Assembly (NCBI RefSeq): GCF_011008935.1
Contig: NZ_JAAIVJ010000002.1
Location: 426,775 to 490,774, forward strand
Reading direction: 5' to 3'
Length of the DNA stretch: 64,000 bases
Origin: Tabrizicola oligotrophica
Lineage (GTDB): Bacteria; Pseudomonadota; Alphaproteobacteria; Rhodobacterales; Rhodobacteraceae
Below, piece after piece: positions 18,093 through 27,971 of the stretch (positions are counted from its first letter, which is position 1; every line of letters begins with the position of its first letter). The notes beneath the pieces were generated by a model. It searched no databases. It worked only from the letters and a program-made list of their open reading frames with translations, and was not told where the DNA came from. Position numbers and translations under genes: made by a program.

Positions 18093-18115
18093 GGCCGCCT
18101 TCGGGCGGCCTTTTT
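18093..18115 (+). terminator. Intrinsic terminator of cycY
   Basis: GGCCGCC-TTCG-GGCGGCC forms a 7-bp perfect stem with a stable tetraloop, followed directly by TTTTT. Confidence 0.88.
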
Positions 18116-18148
18116 CGTTGCACGGCCCGGGCTTCACGCATTCGCGCC

Positions 18149-18177
18149 TTGTGAGGGGCGGGGGCGCGGACTAGATT
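18149..18177 (+). promoter_or_regulatory. Candidate promoter for the yejABEF operon
   Basis: TTGTGA at 18149-18154 and TAGATT at 18172-18177 are separated by 17 bp, 49 bp upstream of yejA. Both hexamers share four or more positions with consensus. Confidence 0.45.
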
Positions 18178-18226
18178 CGGCCCAACGCGCCGGAACAGGC
18201 GCAGGCAGGCAAGGGAGAATACCGGC

Positions 18227-20134
18227 ATGAGGCGCAGCAGCACGGCAGCAGCATCTTGGGATATCCGGGCCGTGGCGGCGTCGGGGTTGCTCGGGATCGC
18301 CTTGGCAGGTCTTGCGGGTCAGGCGCGGGCCGAAGAACCTGCGGTGATCGTCTCGCATGGCATCTCGACCTTCGGCGAGTTGAAGCTGCCGGCCGATTTC
18401 CCGCATCTGCCCTATGTCAACCCCAAGGCCCCCAAGGGCGGCGAGATCAGCCAATGGGCGCCCGGCACCTTCGACAGCGTCAACCCCTATACCATCAAGG
18501 GCGTGCCGGTGGCGCTGGGGCAGATCTTCTTCGAAAGCATCCTGAGCGGCACAGCCGACGAGATCGGCGCCGCCTATTGCAAGCTGTGCGAGACGATGGA
18601 ATATCCCGAAGACCGCTCCTGGGTGATCTTCAATCTGCGCAAGGATGTCACCTTCTCGGACGGCACGCCGATGACCGCCGAGGATGTGGTGTTCAGCTAT
18701 GAGCTGTTCCGCGACAAGGGGATTGCCGAGTTCCGCTCGGTCTTCAACGAGAAATTCCAGTCGGTCGAAGCGCTGGACCCTTACCGGGTGAAGTTCACCT
18801 TCACCCCCGGCACACCGTTCCGCGACATGCCGGCCACGGCGGGCGGGCTGACGATCCTGTCGAAGGCCGACTATGAGGGCAAGAAGCGCGATCTGGAGGA
18901 AAGCACGCTGGAGCCGTTCCTTGGCACCGGGCCCTATGTGCTGGACAGCATCCGCCCCGGTCAGCAGGTGGTCTACAAGCGGGATGAGGATTATTGGGGC
19001 GCGGCGCATCCGCTGTCAGTCGGGCAATTCAACTTCGATCGCATCCGCGTGGAGTATTTCGGGGACGATGCCGCGGCGCTGGAGGGCTTCAAGTCCGGCG
19101 ACTACACCTTCCGCAACGAGAATTCGTCGAAGAACTGGGCCACCGCCTATGATTTCCCCGGCGTGACCAGTGGCCAGATCGTCAAGGCCACGCTGCCGTC
19201 CGGCGCCATTGCCTCGGGTCAGGCCTTCCTGTTCAACCTGCGGCGCGAGACGTTTCAGGACCCGCGCGTGCGGCAGGCCATCGGCCTGATGTTCAACTTC
19301 GAATGGTCGAACCAAACGCTGTTCTACGGGCTTTACCAGCGCATCAACTCGATCTGGGAAAACACCGCCATGGCCGCCAGCGGCCCGGCCAGCCCCGAAG
19401 AGACAGCGCTTCTGCAACCCTTGATCGACGAGGGGCTGCTGCCCGCCACGATCCTGACCGACGAGGCAGTGATGGCGCCGGTGTCCACGGTGGAAAAGGC
19501 GATGGACCGCAAGAACCTGCGCGCGGCCTCGGCGCTGCTGGACGAGGCGGGCTGGACGGTGGGCGAGGGCGGTCTGCGCCGCAACGCCAGGGGCGAGACG
19601 CTGAAGATCGAATTCCTTGAAGACAGCCCGTCCTTCGAGCGCGTCATCAGCCCCTATGTCGAAAACCTGCGGGCGCTGGGGGTGGATGCGCAACTGGTGA
19701 TGGTCGACAGCGCCCAGCTGGTACAGCGCGTCGACCCGCCCGCCTTCGATTTTGACATCATCGTCGGCAATGCGGTGAATTCAGGCTATGAGCCGGGGGC
19801 CGAGCTGAAACAGGCCTGGGCCTCGGTGACGAAGGACAATTCCACCCGCAACCGCATGGGCTATGCCAATCCGGCGGTGGACCGGCTTCTCGATCTGGTC
19901 GAGGCGGCCACGACCCGCGAGGAGCTGGATGTGGTGGTGCAGGCGCTGGACCGGGTGCTGCGGTCGGAGCGGATCTGGGTGCCGCAGTGGTACAAGGCGG
20001 TTCACACCGTGGCCTATTACGACATGTATGAGCATCCCGAGACCCTGCCGCCCTATGGCTTGGGCGAGCTGGATTTCTGGTGGCTGAACCCCGAGAAAGA
20101 GGCCACCCTGCGTGCCGTCGGGGCGCTGAAGTAA
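18227..20134 (+). CDS. yejA: YejA-like peptide-binding protein
   Basis: 635-residue periplasmic solute-binding protein (family 5, SBP_bac_5). A long signal peptide ends near ARA-EEP at about residue 35. HGISTFGELKLPADFPHLPYVNPKAPKGGE is typical of YejA proteins, which bind oligopeptides and microcin-C-like heptapeptide nucleotides. The family-5 core follows, including LRKDVTFSDGTPMTAEDVVF. It heads a tight cluster with both permeases and the ATPase. Confidence 0.92.
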   Translation: MRRSSTAAASWDIRAVAASGLLGIALAGLAGQARAEEPAVIVSHGISTFGELKLPADFPHLPYVNPKAPKGGEISQWAPGTFDSVNPYTIKGVPVALGQIFFESILSGTADEIGAAYCKLCETMEYPEDRSWVIFNLRKDVTFSDGTPMTAEDVVFSYELFRDKGIAEFRSVFNEKFQSVEALDPYRVKFTFTPGTPFRDMPATAGGLTILSKADYEGKKRDLEESTLEPFLGTGPYVLDSIRPGQQVVYKRDEDYWGAAHPLSVGQFNFDRIRVEYFGDDAAALEGFKSGDYTFRNENSSKNWATAYDFPGVTSGQIVKATLPSGAIASGQAFLFNLRRETFQDPRVRQAIGLMFNFEWSNQTLFYGLYQRINSIWENTAMAASGPASPEETALLQPLIDEGLLPATILTDEAVMAPVSTVEKAMDRKNLRAASALLDEAGWTVGEGGLRRNARGETLKIEFLEDSPSFERVISPYVENLRALGVDAQLVMVDSAQLVQRVDPPAFDFDIIVGNAVNSGYEPGAELKQAWASVTKDNSTRNRMGYANPAVDRLLDLVEAATTREELDVVVQALDRVLRSERIWVPQWYKAVHTVAYYDMYEHPETLPPYGLGELDFWWLNPEKEATLRAVGALK

Positions 20135-20137
20135 GCG

Positions 20138-21277
20138 ATGGGCGGCTATATCCTGCGCCGAATCCTGCTGGTGATCCCGACTCTGTTCGGGATCATGCTC
20201 ATCAACTTTGCCCTGACACAGCTTGTGCCCGGCGGCCCCTTCGACCAGATCGAGGCCAAGCTGGAAGGCAGCGGCGACGCGATCGAGGCGGTGACCGGGG
20301 CCAGCGGCGAAGACCCCGGCGCGGATTCGGGCTATGTCGGCTCGCGCGGGCTGCCGCCCGAGTTCCGCGCCAAGCTGGAGGTGGAGTTCGGCTTTGCCCG
20401 GTTCAACTGCCCGGCAGGCTACAGCGGCAACCTGCTGGCGCAGGCGAAGGATTGCGAAAAGGAAATGATCCCCGCCTGGGAGCGTTTCACCATCATGATG
20501 GGCAAATTCCTGCGCTTCGACTTTGGCACCAGCTACTTCCGCTCGGCTTCCGTCACCGACCTGATCGTCGAGAAGATGCCGGTGTCGATCACCCTTGGCC
20601 TGTGGTCGACGCTGATCGCCTATCTCATTTCCATCCCGCTGGGCATCCGCAAGGCGGTGCGCGACGGTTCCAGCTTTGACAGCTGGACCAGTGGCATCAT
20701 CATCGCGGCCTATGCCATTCCGGGGCTGTTGTTCGCCATCCTCCTGCTGGTGCTGTTCGCCGGTGGCTCCTACTGGAAGATCTTTCCGCTGCGCGGCCTG
20801 ACCAGCCCGGGGTGGGAGCAGCTGTCCCTGGTCGGCAAGGGCCTGGATTATCTTTGGCACATCACCTTGCCGGTGGTGGCCTCGACGATTTCCTCATTCG
20901 CCACGCTGACGCTGCTGACCAAGAACAGCTTTCTGGACGAGATCAAGAAGCACTATGTCATGACCGCCCGCGCCAAGGGCCTGTCAGAGCGGCAGGTGCT
21001 TTACGGCCATGTCTTCCGCAACGCCATGCTGATCGTGATTGCGGGTTTCCCGTCGCTGTTCGTCGCGGTGTTCTTCGGCGGCTCCATCATCATCGAGACC
21101 ATCTTCTCGCTGGACGGGCTGGGGCAGCTGGGCTTCAAGTCGGCGGTCGAACGCGACTATCCGGTGATTTTCGGCACGCTTTTTGCCTTTGGCCTGATCG
21201 GCCTTGTCGTCGGCATCCTGTCGGACCTGATGTATGTCTGGGTCGACCCCCGGATCGACTTCGAGCGGAGGCAGTGA
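20138..21277 (+). CDS. yejB: YejB-like peptide ABC permease
   Basis: 379-residue inner-membrane permease of the binding-protein-dependent type. TM1 (ILLVIPTLFGIMLINFAL) is followed by an enlarged periplasmic insert (residues about 40-135) typical of YejB, then five further helices. The coupling EAA-type loop reads KKHYVMTARAKGLSERQVLYGHVFRNA. It starts 3 bp after yejA and its stop shares one base with the yejE start. Confidence 0.93.
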   Translation: MGGYILRRILLVIPTLFGIMLINFALTQLVPGGPFDQIEAKLEGSGDAIEAVTGASGEDPGADSGYVGSRGLPPEFRAKLEVEFGFARFNCPAGYSGNLLAQAKDCEKEMIPAWERFTIMMGKFLRFDFGTSYFRSASVTDLIVEKMPVSITLGLWSTLIAYLISIPLGIRKAVRDGSSFDSWTSGIIIAAYAIPGLLFAILLLVLFAGGSYWKIFPLRGLTSPGWEQLSLVGKGLDYLWHITLPVVASTISSFATLTLLTKNSFLDEIKKHYVMTARAKGLSERQVLYGHVFRNAMLIVIAGFPSLFVAVFFGGSIIIETIFSLDGLGQLGFKSAVERDYPVIFGTLFAFGLIGLVVGILSDLMYVWVDPRIDFERRQ

Positions 21278-22388
21278 TGGCGCTTTCCCCTCTGAACCAG
21301 CGCCGCTGGCGCAATTTCAAGGCCAACCGCCGGGCGCTCTGGTCCCTGATCCTCTTTGCGGTGCTGTTTGGCGTGACGCTGTTTGCCGAGCTTCTGGCCA
21401 ATGACAAGCCGCTTCTGGTCAGCTATCGCGGCGCGCTGCATGCGCCCTTCCTGCGGTTCTACTCCGAACAGGACTTCGGCGGCGATTTCCAGACCGAGGC
21501 GAACTACCGCTCGGCGGAGGTGCAATGCCTGATCGTCACCGGCGGGTTGGTCGAGTGTTTCGATGACCCTGAAGGCATCGCGCAAGCGGTGGCGGCCGGC
21601 AGTTTTGATACGATGATCGAGGGCTTTGAAAAGGGCTGGATGATCTGGGCGCCGATCCCCTATTCCTACAACACGATCAACGATCTGGGCGGCAAGGCGG
21701 CCCCCTCCGCCCCCGATGGCGATCACTGGCTTGGCACCGATGACGCCAGCCGCGATGTGCTGGCCCGCGTGATCTACGGCTTCCGCCTGTCGGTGGCGTT
21801 CGCGCTGATGGTCTCGGCCCTCACCTCGGTCATCGGCATCGCGGCGGGGGCGGTGCAGGGGTATTTCGGCGGGCGGGTGGACCTGATCTTCCAGCGTTTT
21901 CTGGAGATCTGGGGCGGCATCCCGACGCTTTACGTCATCATCATCTTCTTTGCCGCCTTCGACCGCAGCTTCTGGCTTCTGGTGGCGATCATGGTGGCCT
22001 TTGGCTGGACCGGGCTGATCGGCGTGGTCCGGGCTGAATTCCTGCGCGCCCGCAACTTCGAATATGTCCGCGCTGCCCGGGCGCTGGGCGTGCCCGACCG
22101 CACCATCATCTTCCGCCATGTGCTGCCGAATGCCATGGTGGCGACGCTGACCATGATGCCTTTCATCGTCACCGGCACCATCGGCTCTCTGGCCGCGTTG
22201 GACTACCTCGGCTTCGGCCTGCCACCGGAACTGCCCTCGCTTGGCCAGTTGTCGCGGCAGGCGCAGCAGAACCTGCAAATGCCATCGCTGGCCTTTGTCA
22301 CCTTCTTCACCTTCGCCACCATGCTGTCGCTGCTGGTCTTCATCTTCGAAGGCGTGCGCGATGCCTTCGACCCAAGGAAGACCTTCCA

Positions 22389-22392
<4 letters not shown>
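21277..22392 (+). CDS. yejE: YejE-like peptide ABC permease
   Basis: 371-residue second permease. Residues 1-40 (NQRRWRNFKANRRA then a hydrophobic helix) are the usual DppC/YejE start. A periplasmic insert spans about residues 50-150, and the ATPase-coupling loop is YVRAARALGVPDRTIIFRHVLPNA. The open frame extends far upstream inside yejB, but the ATG at 21277, overlapping the yejB TGA by one base, is clearly the start. Its own stop overlaps yejF by 4 bp. Confidence 0.93.
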
Positions 22393-23977
<1,585 letters not shown>

Positions 23978-23981
<4 letters not shown>

Positions 23982-25207
23982 AGATCCTGTTCGTTCACCA
24001 GAATTTTCCCGGCCAGTTCCTGCATCTCGCACCCGAGCTGGAACAGCGCGGCCATGAGGTCAGGGCGCTGACCGATGCGGCCAATACCCGCCAGTTCAAG
24101 ACCCAGGCCTTCCGCTACAAATACGAAGCGCCGCCGGTCGATCCGGTGGCGACGCGGCTGGGGCGCAACTATACCACGATGAGCGACCGCGGCGTCGTCA
24201 CTGCCCGCGCCTGCCTGCAACTGCGCGAAAAGGGCTATATGCCGGATGTGATCTTTGGCCATTCCGGCTGGGGCGAGACGCTGTTCCTGAAAGAGGTCTG
24301 GCCCGAGGCCCGGCTGATCGTCTATGCCGAGTTCTACTACAAGGGGCGCGGCGCCGACGTGGGCTTCGACCCGGAATTCACCAAGCCCGCATTCGATCAG
24401 GTGATGATCGCACAGGGCCGCACCACGCATCTGGGCCAGGCGCTCTTGCACGCCGATGCCGGGCTGTCGCCGACGAAATGGCAGGCCTCGACCTATCCGC
24501 AAGTGCTGCGCGACCGCATCGAGGTGATCTTCGACGGGGTGGATACTGCGGTGATGCGCCCCGACGATTCCGCGCAGGTGGCCTTGCCGACCGGAGCGGT
24601 GCTGCGGGCGGGGGATGAGGTGCTGACTTTCGTCAACCGCAACCTTGAGCCCTATCGCGGCTATCACACCTTCATGCGCGCCCTACCACAGGTGATGAAG
24701 CAGCGACCCGAAGCACAGGTGGTGATCGTTGGCGGCGACGAGGTCAGCTATGGCTCGGCGCCGAAGGGGGCGAAGGGCTGGAAGGATGTGTTCCTGAACG
24801 AGGTGAAGGATCAGATCGACCTGTCCCGCGTGCATTTCCTGGGCAAGGTGCCCTATCCGGTCTTTGTCAATCTGATGCAGGTCAGCCGCGCCCACGCTTA
24901 TCTGACTTATCCTTTTGTGCTGTCATGGTCGATGCTGGAAGCAATGTCCGCCGGCGCGCATGTCGTCGGCTCTGACACCGCGCCGGTGCGTGAACTGATC
25001 CGGGACGGAGAGAACGGCACTTTGGTAGATTTCTTCGACGTCAAGGCCTGGTCCAAGGCACTGGTCAAGGCGCTGGCCCGGCCCGAGAAATTCGAGGATA
25101 TCCGCCGCGCCGCGCGCCAGACCATTCTGGAAGGTTATGATCTGAAGTCGATCTGTCTGCCCGCGATGGTGGAATACGTCGAAAGCTTTGCCCCCAGCGG
25201 TGGGTGA
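23978..25207 (+). CDS. Glycosyltransferase family 4-like protein
   Basis: 409-residue GT-B fold glycosyltransferase. It begins KILFVHQNFPGQFLHLAPEL, the N-terminal Rossmann strand of GT4 enzymes, and the C-terminal domain carries YPFVLSWSMLEAMSAGAHVVGSDTAPVRE, including the nucleotide-sugar-binding E and the usual SDTAP loop. No signal peptide or membrane segment is seen. It overlaps yejF by 4 bp and is thus co-translated with the peptide importer, an unusual pairing. Donor and acceptor are unknown; envelope or exopolysaccharide synthesis is plausible. Confidence 0.87.
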
Positions 25208-25254
25208 ATCCCCCAGGCTACCCCCGCCAAGCCATTGCCGCAGGCTGGGTGGTT

Positions 25255-25271
25255 CCGCGCCACCGGCGCGG
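25255..25271. other. Small stem-loop between convergent genes
   Basis: CCGCGCC-ACC-GGCGCGG is a perfect 7-bp hairpin, flanked by GGGTG and CACCC that can extend it. It sits between the glycosyltransferase and hemN stop codons. No T-tract is seen, so a terminator role is uncertain. Confidence 0.35.
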
Positions 25272-25303
25272 GTTCACCCGCCGGCGGTTTCACGACAAAC
25301 TCC

Positions 25304-26659
25304 TCAGATTGCCGCCGAATGCTTGGCCTTCGACTGGTCATAGGCGTCAAAGGCCCGCGCCACCATCCGCGTCAGCGGGCGGGCGTGCGGCGGGATGGCA
25401 AGCCCGGTGTCATCCAGCGTCACCATGTCGCCAAAGGTATCGGCGGCGGCCCGGAACATCGCCTGCAAGGCTTCGGGCGTCACGGCGAAGTGGCTGAGGA
25501 TTTCCTCGCGGTTGACGCGGAAATCGCACATCAACGCCTCGATGATCCGGGCGCGCATCACGTCGTCGGGCGTGAACACATGGCCGCGGTGGGTGGAGAA
25601 ATGCCCCTCGCGAATGGCACGGGTATGGTCTGCGGTGCCTGAGGCGTTCTGCGCAAATCCCTGCGGGAAGCGCGAGATCGACGAGGCGCCCAGCCCGACC
25701 AAGACCGGAGCGGTGTCGTCGGTATAGCCCTGGAAATTGCGACGCAGCGTGCCGGCCTTGGCGGCCTTGGCCATGCCATCCTCGGGGCGGGCGAAGTGGT
25801 CGATGCCGATTTCGTCATAGCCGTCCCAGACGAACAGCTGCCGGGCGGTTTCGAACAGCGCCAGCCGCTCTTGCGGGGTGGGCATGGCGTCCGACGGGAT
25901 CATCTGCTGGCGGCGGCTCATCCATGGCACATGGGCATAGCCGTAAAGCGCCACCCGGTCGGGGCTGAGCGTCAGAAGCTTCTGCACCGAATCGGCGATG
26001 CGTTCGTTGGTCTGGAACGGCAGGCCATAAAGGATGTCGGCGTTCAGGCTCTTGATGCCACGGTCGCGGATCATGTCGGCGACCTGTTTGGTCAGCTCAT
26101 AGCTCTGCTCGCGGCCGATGGCTTTCTGGATCTCGGGGTCGAAATCCTGCACCCCGATCGAGGCGCGGTTCATGCCGGCAGCGGCCAGCGCATCCAGCCG
26201 TGCGGCGTCGATTTCATTCGGGTCGATCTCGACCGAGAACTCGGCCCCTTCGGCCATCGGCACGGCCTCGAACACCGTCGCGGCCAGATCGCGCATGCAA
26301 TCGGCGGGCAGAAGCGTGGGCGTGCCGCCGCCCCAGTGCAGGCGGCTGAGCTTCACCCCCGGCGCGAGGTGGCGCTTCAGCAGCGCGATTTCGGCTTTCA
26401 GCACCTTGGCATAGGCCAGAACCGGCGTGTCGCTGGAGGTGCCCTGCGTGCGGCAGGCGCAGAACCAGCACAGGCGGCGGCAGAACGGCACATGCAGGTA
26501 AAGCGAGATCTCGCTCTGCGCCGGAATGGCCTGAATCCATTGGACAAAGGTCTCCGGGCCTACCCCACCCGCGAAATGGGGCGCCGTGGGATAGGAGGTG
26601 TATCTGGGCACGCGGGCGTCAAAAAGCCCCAGCCGCATGAGTTGCGATTCAATGGTCAT
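25304..26659 (-). CDS. hemN: Oxygen-independent coproporphyrinogen III dehydrogenase
   Basis: 451-residue radical-SAM enzyme catalysing anaerobic oxidative decarboxylation of coproporphyrinogen III in haem and bacteriochlorophyll synthesis. The cluster motif is C60-x3-C64-x2-C67 (FCRRLCWFCAC) with the extra cysteine at 69 usual for HemN, followed by LHWGGGTPTLL. The HemN C-terminal domain is complete. It is divergent from fnrL with an FNR box between them, matching anaerobic induction known in Rhodobacter. Confidence 0.96.
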   Translation of the reverse strand: MTIESQLMRLGLFDARVPRYTSYPTAPHFAGGVGPETFVQWIQAIPAQSEISLYLHVPFCRRLCWFCACRTQGTSSDTPVLAYAKVLKAEIALLKRHLAPGVKLSRLHWGGGTPTLLPADCMRDLAATVFEAVPMAEGAEFSVEIDPNEIDAARLDALAAAGMNRASIGVQDFDPEIQKAIGREQSYELTKQVADMIRDRGIKSLNADILYGLPFQTNERIADSVQKLLTLSPDRVALYGYAHVPWMSRRQQMIPSDAMPTPQERLALFETARQLFVWDGYDEIGIDHFARPEDGMAKAAKAGTLRRNFQGYTDDTAPVLVGLGASSISRFPQGFAQNASGTADHTRAIREGHFSTHRGHVFTPDDVMRARIIEALMCDFRVNREEILSHFAVTPEALQAMFRAAADTFGDMVTLDDTGLAIPPHARPLTRMVARAFDAYDQSKAKHSAAI

Positions 26660-26693
26660 TGGGGTAACCTAAAGATGTAAAACACCTGTCGCA

Positions 26694-26707
26694 TTGACGC
26701 AGATCAA
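26694..26707. promoter_or_regulatory. FNR/FnrL box between hemN and fnrL
   Basis: TTGACGCAGATCAA fits the TTGAY-N4-RTCAA pattern bound by FNR-family dimers, with one position off the perfect dyad. It lies 16 bp before the fnrL start and 35 bp before hemN. FnrL therefore probably controls itself negatively and hemN positively (inference from position). Confidence 0.8.
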
Positions 26708-26722
26708 CTGGATTGGGACCGG

Positions 26723-27469
26723 ATGTCGCATCAGGACTTGCAGCTTTTGTCGCATGATTGTGGCTCCTGCCCGATTCGCCATCGCGCCGTGTGCGCGCGC
26801 TGTGATGCCGACGAGCTGCAGCAGCTGGAGCAGATCAAGTATTACCGCAGCTATCAGGCCGGCCAGACCCTGATCTGGTCCGGCGACCGGATGGATTTCG
26901 TGGCCTCGGTCGTGACCGGGATCGCCACGCTGACCCAGACCATGGAGGACGGGCGGCGGCAGATGGTGGGGCTTTTGCTGCCGTCCGATTTCGTCGGGCG
27001 TCCGGGTCGGCAATCGGCGGCCTATGACGTGACGGCGGCGACCGATCTGGTGATGTGCTGCTTCCGCAAGAAGCCCTTCGAAGAGCTGATGTCCAAGACG
27101 CCACATGTCGCGCAGCGGCTTTTGGAAATGACGCTGGATGAGCTGGATGCCGCGCGCGAATGGATGCTGCTTTTGGGCCGCAAGACCGCGCGCGAAAAGA
27201 TCGCCTCGCTCTTGTCCATCATTGCCCGCCGCGATGCCAGCCTGAAGCTGCGCGCGACCAAGGGTGTCGTGACCTTCGATCTGCCGCTGACGCGCGAGGA
27301 AATGGCCGATTACCTTGGCCTGACGCTGGAAACCGTCAGCCGGCAGATGAGCGCGCTAAAGCGTGACGGGGTGATCGGCCTGGAGGGCAAGCGCCATGTC
27401 AAGGTGGCCGACTTCGACCGCCTGCTCGAGGAAACCGGCGACGACAGCGACGGCGGTTTCCTGAACTGA
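26723..27469 (+). CDS. fnrL: Oxygen-responsive regulator FnrL
   Basis: 248-residue CRP/FNR regulator that senses oxygen through a [4Fe-4S] cluster. The N-terminal cysteines C13, C16, C24 and C27 sit in HDCGSCPIRHRAVCARC; by analogy with Rhodobacter FnrL the ligands are likely C13, C16, C24 and C112. A cyclic-nucleotide-type beta roll spans about 30-120, a dimer helix about 125-160, and the HTH recognition helix has E203, S206 and R207, the residues reading TTGAT half-sites. Confidence 0.96.
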   Translation: MSHQDLQLLSHDCGSCPIRHRAVCARCDADELQQLEQIKYYRSYQAGQTLIWSGDRMDFVASVVTGIATLTQTMEDGRRQMVGLLLPSDFVGRPGRQSAAYDVTAATDLVMCCFRKKPFEELMSKTPHVAQRLLEMTLDELDAAREWMLLLGRKTAREKIASLLSIIARRDASLKLRATKGVVTFDLPLTREEMADYLGLTLETVSRQMSALKRDGVIGLEGKRHVKVADFDRLLEETGDDSDGGFLN

Positions 27470-27493
27470 CCTTTGCCCGTCGGGTCCGAATGC

Positions 27494-27519
27494 AAAAGGC
27501 ACCCCCGGGGGTGCCTTTT
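27494..27519. terminator. Bidirectional intrinsic terminator
   Basis: AAAAGGCACCCC and GGGGTGCCTTTT form a perfect 12-bp stem with a CG centre, between fnrL and the convergent DUF2892 gene. It is T-flanked on both strands and should end both transcripts. Confidence 0.88.
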
Positions 27520-27543
27520 CCTTTGGTCGCGGATGGCGCGCGA

Positions 27544-27747
27544 TCAGCCGAAGGCGCAGCCGGTCTTGATGCCGAACTTGCGAAAGATCGAGGCCGCCGG
27601 GCAGAAGCCGGTCAGCGAGGATTGGATCAGGTTCGCGCCAATGAAGACGGTGAACCACAGGAAGTAGGGGCTGACGAACTGCGTCAGGATCACCGACAAA
27701 AGCACCATGCAGCCAGCGAAAAGCGTAACGGTCCGGTCGAGGTTCAT
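27544..27747 (-). CDS. DUF2892 (YgaP-type) small membrane protein
   Basis: 67-residue protein with two hydrophobic helices around NLDRTVTLFAGCMVLLSVIL and YFLWFTVFIGANLIQSSLTGFCP, ending in a short Cys-containing tail. This is the DUF2892 pattern also fused to YgaP rhodaneses (NxDRxxR start, TGFCP near the end). GGAG lies 8 nt before the ATG; an upstream TTG is less likely. It is convergent with fnrL, and a sulfur or redox link is only suggested by the family. Confidence 0.85.
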   Translation of the reverse strand: MNLDRTVTLFAGCMVLLSVILTQFVSPYFLWFTVFIGANLIQSSLTGFCPAASIFRKFGIKTGCAFG

Positions 27748-27971
27748 TGATTGCTCCAAGGATCAGGGTCTCAATCATCTAGCATCGCCGCAATACAAAT
27801 TCAATAACTGGAATTTGAAATTCCGCGACAGGCCTGCGACATTCTGTCCGGCCAAACCCTTGCATAAAATCGCACCCTTACATCATTTGCGGTATGCGGC
27901 CCGCGCTGCCGTCCGCCTAGTTTGCCTGCGTTATCCCCCGACGGTTTCGGGCGCAGCGCAAGGTCTTTCCC

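Noticed and set aside
25208..25303. GC-rich hairpin after the glycosyltransferase as a strong terminator
   Set aside because: No T-tract follows on either strand, so it is listed only as a stem-loop.
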